Source: Kiritimatiellia bacterium
GTDB taxonomy: Bacteria; Verrucomicrobiota; Kiritimatiellia; JAFGHX01
Direction of reading: 5' to 3'
Assembly (NCBI GenBank): GCA_016929905.1
Contig: JAFGHX010000090.1
Span: forward strand, 1 to 53,479
DNA length: 53,479 nucleotides
The translations under genes were made by a program, and so were the position numbers. The notes beneath the pieces were generated by a model, which saw nothing but the letters and a program-made list of their open reading frames with translations, ran no database searches and was not told the origin of the DNA. How positions within the stretch are numbered: the first letter of the stretch is position 1; every line of letters begins with the position of its first letter. Shown here piece by piece: positions 44,326-53,394 of the stretch.

Positions 44326-44350
44326 GTAGCGCGGGCATTCCTGCCTGCGC
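44326..44350. repeat. Inverted copy of the CGCAGGCAGGAATGCC repeat
   Basis: GTAGCGCGGGCATTCCTGCC is the complement, with one extra G, of the repeat at 44400-44423 (CGCAGGCAGGAATGCCTGCG then CTAC). The two form a large stem with a 49-nt loop in the gap between dehydrogenase and racemase-type genes. Confidence 0.85.
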
Positions 44351-44399
44351 CTCACTGAGGAAGTTCCGAACCGCTGAGGTCACGCCGAGGCACAGGGCA

Positions 44400-44419
44400 C
44401 GCAGGCAGGAATGCCTGCG
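44400..44419 (-). terminator. GGAA-tetraloop hairpin behind the dehydrogenase gene
   Basis: The same 20 nt as at 34656-34675, ten nucleotides past the dehydrogenase stop codon (44430-44432). It has an 8-bp perfect stem and no T-tract. Confidence 0.5.
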
Positions 44420-44429
44420 CTACACACCC

Positions 44430-45422
44430 CTACGTCATCCGGGCCAGTTGTTTGCGCCGGACGAGCCCGTGCGGGGTTGCGCCGTTGAAGAAGCGGATGA
44501 AGTCGTCGACGAGCAGCACGCTGTTGCGGTGGTAGGCGTCCACCGTCTGCCCGCCGCCGTGCGGGGTGAGGATGCAGTTCCAGTGCCCGCGCAGCGGGCT
44601 GTCCTCGGGCAGCGGCTCCTTGTCGAACACGTTCAGGCAGGCGATGAACCGCCGCTGCGGGAGGCGCTCGGCGAGCGCCTGCTCGTCGATCACCGCGCCG
44701 CGCGCGGTATTCACGAGCACGGCGTGTTCCTGCAGCATGTCGAGCTGCGGGCCGCCGAGCATGTGCCGGGTTTCGTCCGTCCTGCCGCAGTGGACGGAGA
44801 CGATCTGGCTCTGTTTCAGCAGCGTCTCGAGGTCGACCGACTCGGCGTTCAGCTCGTCGAGCACCGCCTGCGGCACGTACGGGTCGCAGACCAGCAGCTT
44901 CACGTCGAAACCGCGCAGCATGTGCGCCGTATGCCGGCCGACCGCGCCGAGCCCGATCAGGCCCACCGTCTTGCCGCTCAGGTCAAAATGGGGCCGGCGC
45001 GCCTTCGGCCATTTCTCGGTTTCCATGCGCGAAGCGAAGTAGTGGATATCGCGCAGGCCCAGGAACATGAGCGCCACGGCATACTCCGCCACGGCGCGGC
45101 CGAACCCGGCCGCGGTATTGAAGATGGTGATGCCCTTGTCCATCGCGTACTCGGGCTGCAGGTCCTTCACGCCCGAGCCGATCAGCCCGATCACCTTCAG
45201 GTTCCGCGCGGCGTCGATCAGATCGTGGGTCAGTCCCTTGCCGGTCCGGCCCAGCGCGGCGCCGTCGACGTCGCGGATGTAGTGCCGCTTCTCCTCGTCG
45301 CTCAGCGCGCGGGCGTGCGGGTTCTCGACCAGCTCGGCGAAGGCGCGGAGCCGCTCGCGCTGGTCCGGAAGAAACTGCGGATCGGTCGTACTGTAGGCGA
45401 TGAAAATTTTCGGTTTGGCCAT
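44430..45422 (-). CDS. D-isomer-specific 2-hydroxyacid dehydrogenase
   Basis: A 330-residue NAD(P)-dependent dehydrogenase. The nucleotide-binding loop is GLIGLGAVG (154-162), followed by a CDPYVP strand end. The catalytic set is present: R241 in NTARGAVID, E269 in NVFDKEPLP and H288 in LTPHGGG. The N-terminal domain has VIGLIGSGVKDL and NTAAGFGRAVAEYAVALMF, normal for the glyoxylate/phosphoglycerate dehydrogenase group. GGGGCGG lies just before the ATG as a weak ribosome binding site. It most likely interconverts a 2-oxo acid and a D-2-hydroxy acid; the substrate cannot be told. The racemase-type gene 211 nt downstream on the same strand may act in the same pathway, although hairpin repeats separate them. 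Confidence 0.9.
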   Translation of the reverse strand: MAKPKIFIAYSTTDPQFLPDQRERLRAFAELVENPHARALSDEEKRHYIRDVDGAALGRTGKGLTHDLIDAARNLKVIGLIGSGVKDLQPEYAMDKGITIFNTAAGFGRAVAEYAVALMFLGLRDIHYFASRMETEKWPKARRPHFDLSGKTVGLIGLGAVGRHTAHMLRGFDVKLLVCDPYVPQAVLDELNAESVDLETLLKQSQIVSVHCGRTDETRHMLGGPQLDMLQEHAVLVNTARGAVIDEQALAERLPQRRFIACLNVFDKEPLPEDSPLRGHWNCILTPHGGGQTVDAYHRNSVLLVDDFIRFFNGATPHGLVRRKQLARMT

Positions 45423-45450
45423 AGTCCGCCCCTATACCGTCCGAACCGTG

Positions 45451-45468
45451 TGTACCATATTTCGTACA
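45451..45468. promoter_or_regulatory. Palindromic operator candidate upstream of the dehydrogenase gene
   Basis: TGTAC, 8 nt and GTACA form an 18-bp dyad 29 nt upstream of the dehydrogenase ATG, and TTGACG (minus strand, 45471-45476) lies directly beside it. I find no good -10 at the right spacing. The place and size fit an operator for a LacI- or GntR-type repressor. Confidence 0.4.
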
Positions 45469-45526
45469 TTCGTCAAGCGCGCGCGCGTGAGGAACGGCAA
45501 TTCGGATCATGACCGGCCATGCGAGA

Positions 45527-45550
45527 GGGGACGGCGTGGAAGCCGTCCCT
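45527..45550 (+). repeat. GGAA-loop hairpin, type 1b
   Basis: A GGGGACGGC stem, a GTGGAA loop and GCCGTCCCT, then CCA. Compared with 34542-34561 an A-T pair replaces a C-G pair in the stem and the loop is unchanged. Confidence 0.8.
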
Positions 45551-45583
45551 CCAGTGTGCAAAGCGGCCCATTTGGGTCCCGTG

Positions 45584-45626
45584 TGGAGGGTCCGGTTCTC
45601 CGCCACGGGCGGATCTTCGACACCCC
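45584..45626 (-). repeat. 43-nt dispersed repeat, copy 2
   Basis: The reverse complement of the repeat at 33006-33048, with two differences. It ends about 30 nt before the region of the FAD-oxidoreductase start. Confidence 0.9.
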
Positions 45627-45678
45627 GACCACGAACGTGCCGTCAAGATGAGAATTGCTGCGTGAGGAAGGGGCGGAA

Positions 45679-48633
45679 ATGGCTTTCGGGCGGCGGGTGG
45701 CCTCTGTAGTATGGCGTCTTGCGGCGGCTGCGCTCCTGCTGTGGAGCGGGCGCGCGGGCGCGCAACGGCAGGAGGGCTACGTGGCGGAATCGCACAGAGC
45801 CATTCCGCTCGCCTACGCGGTGGACGTTGTCGTCGTGGGCGGGTCGAGCGGCGCGGTGGCGGCGGCGGCGGAGGCCGCGCGCGCGGGCGCGCGCGTGTTT
45901 CTCGCGGCGCCCAAACCGTATTTGGGCGAGGATATGTGCGCGACGCTGCAGTTGTGGCTCGAGAAAGGGGAGCAGCCGTCCACGCGGTTGGCCAAGAAGA
46001 TATTCGGGGACGCGAAGTGGACGGCGCCGCTGCAGGTCAAACGCGTGCTGGCCGAAGAGCTGCTGGCGGCGAACGTGCCGTTCCTGTTCGGCTGCCATGC
46101 GACGGATGTGATTCGTGACAGTGAGGGGCACCCGTGCGGGATCGCCATGGTCAACCGGGCCGGGCGCCAGGCGGTGACGGCCAAGGTGCTGATCGACGCG
46201 ACCGACCGGGCCTGGATCGCGCGCATGGCGGGCGCGGAAGCGTATCCCTGGGCGGGCGGCGTACAGACGTGCAAGCGCGTGGTCATCGGCGGCTCGCCGC
46301 GGACCGGCGGCTCGCTGACCCATCGCGACCTGCGGATGCCGCGAGATGTCGCGATCGGCAGACGGGGCAAGGAGCGCGCGAGTGCGACCGACAGCGACCG
46401 CCCGGTCATCGAATACACGTTGCGCCTCAAACTGGCCGGCGGCGAGTATGCCTCACTGGCGAAGGCGGAACAGCGCGCGCGGGACCTCACCTACCAACGC
46501 GATCAGCTGCGTGGCGCCGAGAACCTGGTCTGGATTCCGCCCGATCCCATCCGATGCCGCGCTACGGTGCAACCCGGCACAGGTTTGGAGAACGCGCCGG
46601 CGACGGCATTCCAGCCGGCCGGCGTGGAGCGTGTCTTCATTCTCAGCGGCGCGGCGGACATGCCGCGCGCCGATGCTCAGCGGTTGATGCGGCCCTGTGC
46701 GCTCATGGCGGCGGGCACGCGTATCGGTAAGGCCGCCGCCGCACTGGCGAAGCGGCCGCCGGCACCCAAGGTGGTGGGGCTAACGGGCGCCAAACCCGAT
46801 CGCCCCGCAGCGAAAGGCCAGGTGCGCGAAGGGCTGCAGGGGGTACGTGCGGGCCAGCAACTTGATTCGGTGCCGCAACCGGACCGCCGCCTGCCGGTCC
46901 TGGCGCGCGTCGACGTCGTGGTGATCGGCGGCGGGACAAGCGGCGCGGCGGCGGCGATCGGGGCGGCGCGGCAAGGCGCGAAGACGCTGGTCGTCGAGTA
47001 TCTGGAGGGGCTCGGCGGGATGGGCACGCTCGGCCTGATCGGCCGGTACCACTTCGGGCGCAATGTCGGGTTCAGCGCAGAGACGCCGGCCGCGGGCGGC
47101 GAGCCGAAGATGGAATGGTGGCGGCGCGCGGTGCGCAAGGCGGGCGGCGAAATCTGGTTCGGCGCGCTCGGCTGCGGGGCGTTCGTCGAGGACGGCGGCG
47201 TGCGCGGCGTGATCGTGGCCACGCCGGGCGGCCGCGGGGTGGTGCTGGCGAAGGCGGTCGTGGACTCGACGGGCAACGCCGATATCGCCGTTGCCGCGGG
47301 CGCGGAATCCCTGTACACGGACGCCGCGCAGATCGCGCTGCAGGGCACAGGCCGCTCCATCCGGCCGCTCGGCCGGCCCTATGTGAACTCCGACGACGAT
47401 CTGGTCGACGAATCGGACATGCTCGACACGTGGCGGTTCCTGACCGGGTCCCAGACGCGCAAGCAGGACGCGTTCGACGTGGTGCCGATCATCCAATCCC
47501 GGGAACGCCGCCGCGTGGTCGGCGACTACGTCCTGACGATCCTGGACCAGATGGCCGAACGCACGTTTCCCGACACGGTGGTGATGTCGCGCAGCAACTA
47601 CGACTCGCACGGGTACCCGAGCCACCCGTTCTTCGCGCTCGTGGCGCGCGGGCAGGACGGCCGGCCGCCGGGCGGCACGCCCTACACGCCCTACCGCTGC
47701 CTGCTGCCGAGAGGGCTGGACGGGATCCTGGTGACCGGCACGGGCGCGAGCGCGCAGCGCGACGCGATGGCGCTGATCCGGATGCAGGCGGACTTGCAGA
47801 ACCAGGGCTACGCGGCCGGGGTCGCGGCGGCGATGGCCGCACGCGCGGGCGTCGCGCCGCGGCAACTCGACGTGAAGCGGCTGCAGCGGCATCTGGTGAA
47901 GGTCGGGAACATCCCGAAAGCCGTGCTCGAACACACGGACTCCTTCCCGCTGCCCGCCGCCGAGATCGCGGCCGCGGTCGAAGCGGCCGGCGCGGGCGAC
48001 CTGTCCGGCAAGACGGTGGCGACGATCCTGGCGCATGCGGGCGAGGCGCTCCCGCATCTGCGCTGCGCCCATGAGAGGGCGGCCGGCGACGCCAGGATCA
48101 CGTATGCCCGGTTCCTCGGATTGCTCGGCGACGCACAGGCGGTCCCGACGCTGGTCGAAGCCGTCCAGGCCGCCCGGAAGTGGGACAAAGCCGTTCCGCT
48201 CGGCGTCATGGCCGAATTCAGCCACCTGCCGACCTGGCTCGACAGCCTGATCCTGGCGCTCGGCTGCACGAAGGCGCGAAGCGGGCTGGACGCGATCCGC
48301 GCGAAGGCCGAACTGCTCGACGCGAAGGGCGCACTCTCTCACCACCGCGCCGTGGCACTGGCGCTCGAACGAATCGCCGAGCCGGCCGGCGCGGCTATCC
48401 TGGCGCGGCTGCTCCAGAAACCGGGCATGACCGGCCACCACGTGACGGGGCTGGGCCCCAACCCGAAACAGCGCATCGCGCCGCTGCGCGAAATCGTGCT
48501 CGCCCGCGCGCTGTACCGCTGCGGGGACCGCGACGGGCTCGGCGAACGGATCCTGCGCAACTACGCCGGCGATTTCCGCGGGCTGTTCGCGCAGCACGCG
48601 CAGGCTGTGCTGGATGCCGGCCGCGCGCGCTAG
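45679..48633 (+). CDS. Exported double FAD-dependent oxidoreductase with helical C-terminal domain
   Basis: A 984-residue protein; the ATG at 45679 is preceded by GGGGCGG and followed by a signal peptide (VVWRLAAAALLLWSGRAGA). Two FAD-binding Rossmann modules follow each other: DVVVVGGSSGAVAAAAEAAR with GGSSGA at 54-59, and DVVVIGGGTSGAAAAIGAAR with GGGTSG at 417-422. The second continues with LGGMGTLGLIGRYHFGRN, typical of the FAD_oxidored family (PF12831), while the first is a divergent half with HCATDVI-type and TDRAWIARMAGAE segments. The last 250 residues are helical and HEAT-like (YARFLGLLGDAQAVPTLVEA). Such enzymes in PVC genomes are usually exported and found beside glycan genes, with unknown substrates. 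Confidence 0.82.
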   Translation: MAFGRRVASVVWRLAAAALLLWSGRAGAQRQEGYVAESHRAIPLAYAVDVVVVGGSSGAVAAAAEAARAGARVFLAAPKPYLGEDMCATLQLWLEKGEQPSTRLAKKIFGDAKWTAPLQVKRVLAEELLAANVPFLFGCHATDVIRDSEGHPCGIAMVNRAGRQAVTAKVLIDATDRAWIARMAGAEAYPWAGGVQTCKRVVIGGSPRTGGSLTHRDLRMPRDVAIGRRGKERASATDSDRPVIEYTLRLKLAGGEYASLAKAEQRARDLTYQRDQLRGAENLVWIPPDPIRCRATVQPGTGLENAPATAFQPAGVERVFILSGAADMPRADAQRLMRPCALMAAGTRIGKAAAALAKRPPAPKVVGLTGAKPDRPAAKGQVREGLQGVRAGQQLDSVPQPDRRLPVLARVDVVVIGGGTSGAAAAIGAARQGAKTLVVEYLEGLGGMGTLGLIGRYHFGRNVGFSAETPAAGGEPKMEWWRRAVRKAGGEIWFGALGCGAFVEDGGVRGVIVATPGGRGVVLAKAVVDSTGNADIAVAAGAESLYTDAAQIALQGTGRSIRPLGRPYVNSDDDLVDESDMLDTWRFLTGSQTRKQDAFDVVPIIQSRERRRVVGDYVLTILDQMAERTFPDTVVMSRSNYDSHGYPSHPFFALVARGQDGRPPGGTPYTPYRCLLPRGLDGILVTGTGASAQRDAMALIRMQADLQNQGYAAGVAAAMAARAGVAPRQLDVKRLQRHLVKVGNIPKAVLEHTDSFPLPAAEIAAAVEAAGAGDLSGKTVATILAHAGEALPHLRCAHERAAGDARITYARFLGLLGDAQAVPTLVEAVQAARKWDKAVPLGVMAEFSHLPTWLDSLILALGCTKARSGLDAIRAKAELLDAKGALSHHRAVALALERIAEPAGAAILARLLQKPGMTGHHVTGLGPNPKQRIAPLREIVLARALYRCGDRDGLGERILRNYAGDFRGLFAQHAQAVLDAGRAR

Positions 48634-48877
48634 CCTGGTCTGTTCATGAACTTCGTCGCGAGGGCGCGGAGCTGGAAAGCCCATCCTACGGTTCGGCCCA
48701 CCTTGTCGCAAGCGCCGCTTGCCCGCCGAAGCCCTGGGCGAAGGCGGGTCGTAATCTTTGTCGACCCCGCCGCTGCGGCGGGGGTTCTCGAGTAAGCCTG
48801 CCCGACGACCTGTCGCGCCGTAGTCGGAAAGGCGAAGGGCCGGCCGGGACTCGCTGCCCCCGCTCCGCGTTTGGTTT

Positions 48878-49025
48878 GAGATTACGAGTGAGATGACGAG
48901 TGGGATTGCGAGAAGTGATTACGAGAGATGATTACGAGAGATGATTACGAGAGATGATTACGAGAATGATTACGAGTGGGGGCAGTCGAGCGGGAGGCCC
49001 CGATCGTAATCGCACTCGTAGTCTC
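48878..49025. repeat. GATTACGA element with inverted ends, copy 2
   Basis: It starts with GAGATTACGAGTGAGAT and ends with ATCGCACTCGTAGTCTC, imperfect complements. The centre has four 12-13 bp GATTACGAGAGAT units and the segment GTCGAGCGGGAGGCCCCGAT, shared with copy 1 (24647-24776). Confidence 0.9.
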
Positions 49026-49247
49026 CGATCCGGGCGGAGCCCGACGAAGCCACCCGACTACGCCCGGAGGCTACGTCGGGCACAGCGCAGGGCGAAGGCG
49101 GGCCGCGCCGCGCCGTAGCCTTGGGCGAAGGCGAGGGAGGTTGGCGTTGGGCCCGATCTGTCGGTGGTCTGGCGTGCGGTGGCCGAGTGGGCTCGGTTGG
49201 TGATGCGGAGCGTTGGGCCTGGCGGAAGAGACAAAGCTCGAATTGGA

Positions 49248-49316
49248 GTTGAATGTTGAGAGTTTAAAGTTGAACGTTGAACGTTCAACGCTCAACATTC
49301 AACATTCAACGTTCAA
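49248..49316. repeat. Self-complementary heptamer array (TTGAACG / TTCAACG)
   Basis: Units such as TTGAACG, TTCAACG, CTCAACA and TTCAACA with a 7-bp period; the first half is nearly the complement of the second, so the array can fold into one long hairpin. Confidence 0.85.
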
Positions 49317-49490
49317 GTCGAATCATTCTCGTAATCATCGCTCGAAACCCCCATGCTTGCCTTCACGCAGCCCATCGCGCCGTTCCGTGAGTGGCGCCTC
49401 CGGCGCCAGAGACTGGAAACTGGTTAGGGTGGTGCCGGAACATTGGAGGTCGAGACTATGGGGCCGCTTCCCGTACAGGCACACCCGGAA

Positions 49491-49593
<103 letters not shown>

Positions 49594-49595
49594 TC

Positions 49596-52500
49596 CTACC
49601 GCTCCTGCGCGGGCGAGGCGTCGGCCGTGCGCCATTCGCCGCCGTCCGAATCCATGAGATGCAGCACGAGGTTCCGCGCCACGCACCAGGCGGCGGCGTC
49701 GACGGCGATGTTGTCGGCCAGCTTCTGCTGTGTCCAGACGTAGCGGCCGCTGCCCACGCGCTGGCCGACGGCCACGGCGCCGAACCAACAGTACTGGCCG
49801 GCCCACGGCCGCATGCTGCCCCCGTTGCCGAGCACGAGCACGTCCCCGGTCACAGAGGGGAAGAAGCTGTTGTAGACCGCGCCCTTGCGCCAATAGCCGT
49901 AGTTGCGGAAATGCAGGTCCCTGAGCAGGACGTGCTGGTCGGGCACGAGCGGCGAGCCCATATGCTGGGCGATGTCCGTCTTCACCTTCTGGCCGAGCCA
50001 CGGGTTCGGCGTGCCCGGCGGCTGCTCGAGCGCCAGCAGCCGGCCGCCGGCACGGAGCCAGGCGTCCAGCTTCGCGAAGGCCGGGGAGTCCGGCGCCGGA
50101 AACGCGCCGGGCCCCACGATCGTCAGCCGCGCGGCACGGCCGCCGTCGAACGGGACAGCCGCGAACCCCAGCCGCTGCGCCGCCTGCGCGGCGCCGCCCG
50201 AAGGCCCGTCGAGCACGTACGCGCGGGCCCCGTCGCCGAGCGGGTTCTGCCGCACAACGGTGAGCAGGTCGTACGCGTTCTCCGCGACCAGTCGGCCGGC
50301 GGCCGTCAACGCCAGCACCAGCCGGTGCCGGCCGGTTCCGCAGCGGGACGGGATCGTCAGTCGCGCGGAGAACGGCTTGATCTGTTCGGGCGCTATCGCG
50401 CCGAGCCGCACGTCGGCGAGCCGCTCGCCCCCGACGCTCACGGCCACCGCCGCCTCCGGCCAGGCATCGCCCGTATTGTTCACCAGCACCAAGTCCTGGT
50501 CCGTCTCCTCGCCGGCGAAGACCGAGACCTCGTGCAGGCCGCGCACCATGACCTGGACCGGCTGCTGCGCGTTGGCGACGTCGTTGGTGCCCGGATGCCC
50601 GTAAGCGGAAACGCGCTTGTTGCCCTTGTACGCCTGCATCCAGCCGTCGCCCGTATGGAACCCGTAGCCCTGCACCTCGGGCACGTTGTAGCGCACGTGC
50701 TCAATGTATTTCTTCAGCCACAGGCTCCGCTCGCAGGAGGCGGTTTCCAGGTCGATGAGCGCGCGAACCCCGAACGCCACGGCCCAGAGGTTGTGATCGT
50801 GGTACGTGCGGTGATGCACGCCCTGCGGCGCCTTCTTCTGCTTCAGGTAGCGGACAACCGCCAGCTTGTTCCCCTTCACCCGCCAGTCGTACTCCGCGGC
50901 CAGCGGCGTGATCCCGCCCCACCCGCCGCCGAGCACCGTCTCGTTGTTCAGCAGCGGGATGTCGCGCCGGCCGTAGAGCTTGTAGACCTCCTCCGCCCGG
51001 TACAGGTGATGGTGGCGCGTGTCCAGAATCGTCGTGCGGCCGTCCGGCGAGTAGTCGTGAAAGTCGACATAGTCCGCCGGGCACAGGGTCGCCGCTTCGC
51101 CGTCTCTCAGCTCGCGCTTCTCTTCGTTGTGCCGGGTCCAGTGCGTTCCGGAGTTCGGGGTCAGGAGCCGGTTGCGGATGTCATAGTCGGTCTTCAACGC
51201 GGACCACGCGCGGACCCACTTCTGGAAATAGGGGCAGGCGCCCGGCGCCTCGTTCCCGCCGGAAACGAGCAGCACGCACGGGTGCGGGTTCGACTCGTCC
51301 ATCCATTTCTTGAGGTACGTCACATAGCGCGCGTGCATGGCGCCGTCCGGCGCGAAATAGCGGCCGTAGTTCACCCGCATCTGGTACTCCGCTTCCCGTT
51401 CCGGGTCCTTGGCGTCGATGTAGGTGTCGCCGCCCCGGCCCCATTCGTCGGCGACGACGAATCCCTCCTCGTCGCACAGCGCGTAATCCCACGGCGCATA
51501 GGGGCCCGTGTGCACGCGGTAGAAGTTGAACCCGACCCCGCGCCGCAGGCGGAGAAGGTCCCGGCCGCGATTGTCCGCGTTCAGCGGGTGCCCGCACAGG
51601 CTGCCGCCCATCTGCATGCCGGCCAGGAAGATGTGGTTGCCGTTCAGATAGAACTTGGCGTTCCGGGCCTCCAGCGTGGCCATCCCGAAGCGGGTGATCC
51701 CGAGCGTGCGGTTCTCCTCATCCACGATTCGCAACGCGTACAGGCACGGGCTCGCCGGCGACCAGTACGCAATGCCCGGCAGCGGGATCCGGCGGTCGAA
51801 CGTCCCGGCGGCGACCGTGTACGGCACCTCGAACCGCTTGCCCGGCCCGGGAAAGACGTAGTCTTCCGAGGCCCACGGCTCCACCACGAGCCGGCCGCGC
51901 GACTCGCGCGCCCCGTCCAGATCGAACCGAACCCGCAGGCTGTCCGTGCGGTAGTCCGCCGCCGTCAGGATCCGGCCGGCAAACACCGGCTCGCGACACT
52001 CCAGCCAGACGGGGCCCTGGATCCCGCCCTTGTTCGGCTGCCCGTACGGGAACGGAACACCCTTGGCGAAGACACGGACCGTCAGCACGTTCTCCCGCTC
52101 GCCGAAGTTGAGCGCCCGGTCCGGGACCTCGACTTCGAACGCATTCAGCCATTGGCCCATGCCGTTCGGGTCGGCCGTCAGGTTCACGTGGTCGGCGGGG
52201 GTCAGAAGCTGCCCGTTCACCCAGACCCGCGCGATGACGTCCACGCGCGTGAAGTGAAGGAACCAGCGCTTGCCGCGCTTCGCCGCCGGCAACGTGAACC
52301 GGCGCCTGTAATAGCCGATCCCGCCCACGTAGTAGCCGCGCGTCTGCCCGTGGCTGCGGTAGGCGACCGCGTGCGGGCGGCTGTCGCCCTTCTCTTCCCA
52401 CGGCATCGCCTCGCTCCAGTTCGACGGGACAAGGATGTCCGGCCACGCCGCGTCGTCACAGGCCGGATCGTAAAAACGCTTGCGCAGCCCGGAATCGTCC

Positions 52501-52832
52501 GCAAAGGCGGAGTACCGGATCTCGACGTCTTTCTGGAGCGTCTGGCCCGAATGCAGGTCCTTGTGCTTGCCCCAGCCGACCGTCTGCATGTTCGCCGCCA
52601 TGAACGACTCGGTCAGCACGTTGTTCTCAAGGTTCAGCTTCCAGACGCCGTCGAGATACAGACGGTCCTTTCGCCCGTGGTACGGGTCCCAGAACCGCGG
52701 AGAAACGATGTGCCGCTGCGCCTGCTCGGTCCGCTCCGCGGCAGAGAGCACAACCTTCGACCCGGCGGTGAGGGGCAGACCGAACGCCACGCACAACGCA
52801 ACGGCCGCCCAGACGGTTCCAGAAGCTCTCAT
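49596..52832 (-). CDS. Secreted GH2-like glycoside hydrolase
   Basis: A 1078-residue protein. The ATG at 52832 has AAAGGGG 6 nt before it and a signal peptide (VWAAVALCVAFGLPLTAG). The N-terminal half has the GH2 sugar-binding domain (GIGYYRRRFTLP, then HFTRVDVIARVWVNGQLL and GGIQGPVWLECREP) and an Ig-like domain. The TIM barrel carries E528 in VSGGNEAPG as likely acid/base and E631 in PLLNNETVLGGG as likely nucleophile; the context around E631 is unlike classical beta-galactosidases, so it may belong to a divergent GH2 branch. The C-terminal 300 residues contain an Ig-like domain and an alpha/beta segment (LTIVGPGAFPAPD, LDAWLRAGGRLLALEQP) like the glutamine-amidotransferase-type fold often joined to such enzymes. 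Likely a periplasmic or outer-membrane glycosidase. Confidence 0.85.
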   Translation of the reverse strand: MRASGTVWAAVALCVAFGLPLTAGSKVVLSAAERTEQAQRHIVSPRFWDPYHGRKDRLYLDGVWKLNLENNVLTESFMAANMQTVGWGKHKDLHSGQTLQKDVEIRYSAFADDSGLRKRFYDPACDDAAWPDILVPSNWSEAMPWEEKGDSRPHAVAYRSHGQTRGYYVGGIGYYRRRFTLPAAKRGKRWFLHFTRVDVIARVWVNGQLLTPADHVNLTADPNGMGQWLNAFEVEVPDRALNFGERENVLTVRVFAKGVPFPYGQPNKGGIQGPVWLECREPVFAGRILTAADYRTDSLRVRFDLDGARESRGRLVVEPWASEDYVFPGPGKRFEVPYTVAAGTFDRRIPLPGIAYWSPASPCLYALRIVDEENRTLGITRFGMATLEARNAKFYLNGNHIFLAGMQMGGSLCGHPLNADNRGRDLLRLRRGVGFNFYRVHTGPYAPWDYALCDEEGFVVADEWGRGGDTYIDAKDPEREAEYQMRVNYGRYFAPDGAMHARYVTYLKKWMDESNPHPCVLLVSGGNEAPGACPYFQKWVRAWSALKTDYDIRNRLLTPNSGTHWTRHNEEKRELRDGEAATLCPADYVDFHDYSPDGRTTILDTRHHHLYRAEEVYKLYGRRDIPLLNNETVLGGGWGGITPLAAEYDWRVKGNKLAVVRYLKQKKAPQGVHHRTYHDHNLWAVAFGVRALIDLETASCERSLWLKKYIEHVRYNVPEVQGYGFHTGDGWMQAYKGNKRVSAYGHPGTNDVANAQQPVQVMVRGLHEVSVFAGEETDQDLVLVNNTGDAWPEAAVAVSVGGERLADVRLGAIAPEQIKPFSARLTIPSRCGTGRHRLVLALTAAGRLVAENAYDLLTVVRQNPLGDGARAYVLDGPSGGAAQAAQRLGFAAVPFDGGRAARLTIVGPGAFPAPDSPAFAKLDAWLRAGGRLLALEQPPGTPNPWLGQKVKTDIAQHMGSPLVPDQHVLLRDLHFRNYGYWRKGAVYNSFFPSVTGDVLVLGNGGSMRPWAGQYCWFGAVAVGQRVGSGRYVWTQQKLADNIAVDAAAWCVARNLVLHLMDSDGGEWRTADASPAQER

Positions 52833-53048
52833 GGCTGACCCCTTTCCGTACGATGCCGGATCCACCCCGCCCCGGCACGGCCCTATGCGCGTGGATACCG
52901 GAATTCTACAAGGAACACGGACCCAACGTGAAGAGAAGACGCCGGCCCGTTCGATCTAACACCCGACAAAGCTTGCGCGCGACTCAGGCCCCAACCCACC
53001 CAGCCCATTCGCAGTCCCCACCGTTTGTTTGTATTAATGTTTGATTAT

Positions 53049-53077
53049 AACATAGCAAATAACACTGTGTGTGTCAA
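53049..53077 (-). promoter_or_regulatory. Sigma-70-type promoter of the GH2-like gene
   Basis: On the minus strand TTGACA (53072-53077), a 17-nt spacer and TATGTT (53049-53054) form a good promoter; TATAAT overlaps it at 53044-53049 but at 22-nt spacing. It lies about 215 nt before the ATG, leaving a long leader. A CACACAGTGT dyad inside the spacer could bind a regulator. Confidence 0.6.
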
Positions 53078-53117
53078 GGGGGATAGGGGCAAATAGGCGA
53101 GTGAAGGGAACTTGATC

Positions 53118-53168
53118 GGAAACTTGCTCGAGAATTTGCTCGAGAACTTACTCGGAAACTTGCTCGAA
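53118..53168. repeat. Tandem AACTTGCTCGAG array (about 12-13 bp unit)
   Basis: Four units of the type GAAACTTGCTCGA with small changes. The same unit occurs singly near 14070 and 29325, joined to the AGCGAAGGCGGGTTCTCGA motif. Confidence 0.8.
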
Positions 53169-53394
53169 CCCCCCGCCGCAGCGGCGGGGTCGACAAAGCT
53201 TACAGCCCGTCCGCCCGTGGCGGAACAAAGATCACGACCCGCCTTCGCTCAGAAGCTACGGCGCGGCAGGACAAAGACTACAGCCTGTCCGGCCTCCGAG
53301 GTGGACCAAAGTCTCTCCGCCGACTGGACGGCAGGCACTGGCGGCCACGAGGAACGCGGGCGAAGGCGGGGCGCGATCTCTGTCGACTCCCTGT

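Larger units (their letters stand above)
48634..49490. other. Repeat-filled convergent intergenic region
   Basis: No gene is supported. From left to right it has a worn GGAA-loop hairpin copy (GAGCTGGAAAGCCCATCCTACGG, 48670-48692), GGCGAAGGCGGG motifs near 48740 and 49095, the second GATTACGA element, a heptamer palindrome at 49248-49316 and, near 49420-49475, the inverted partner of 42640-42690. Confidence 0.6.
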
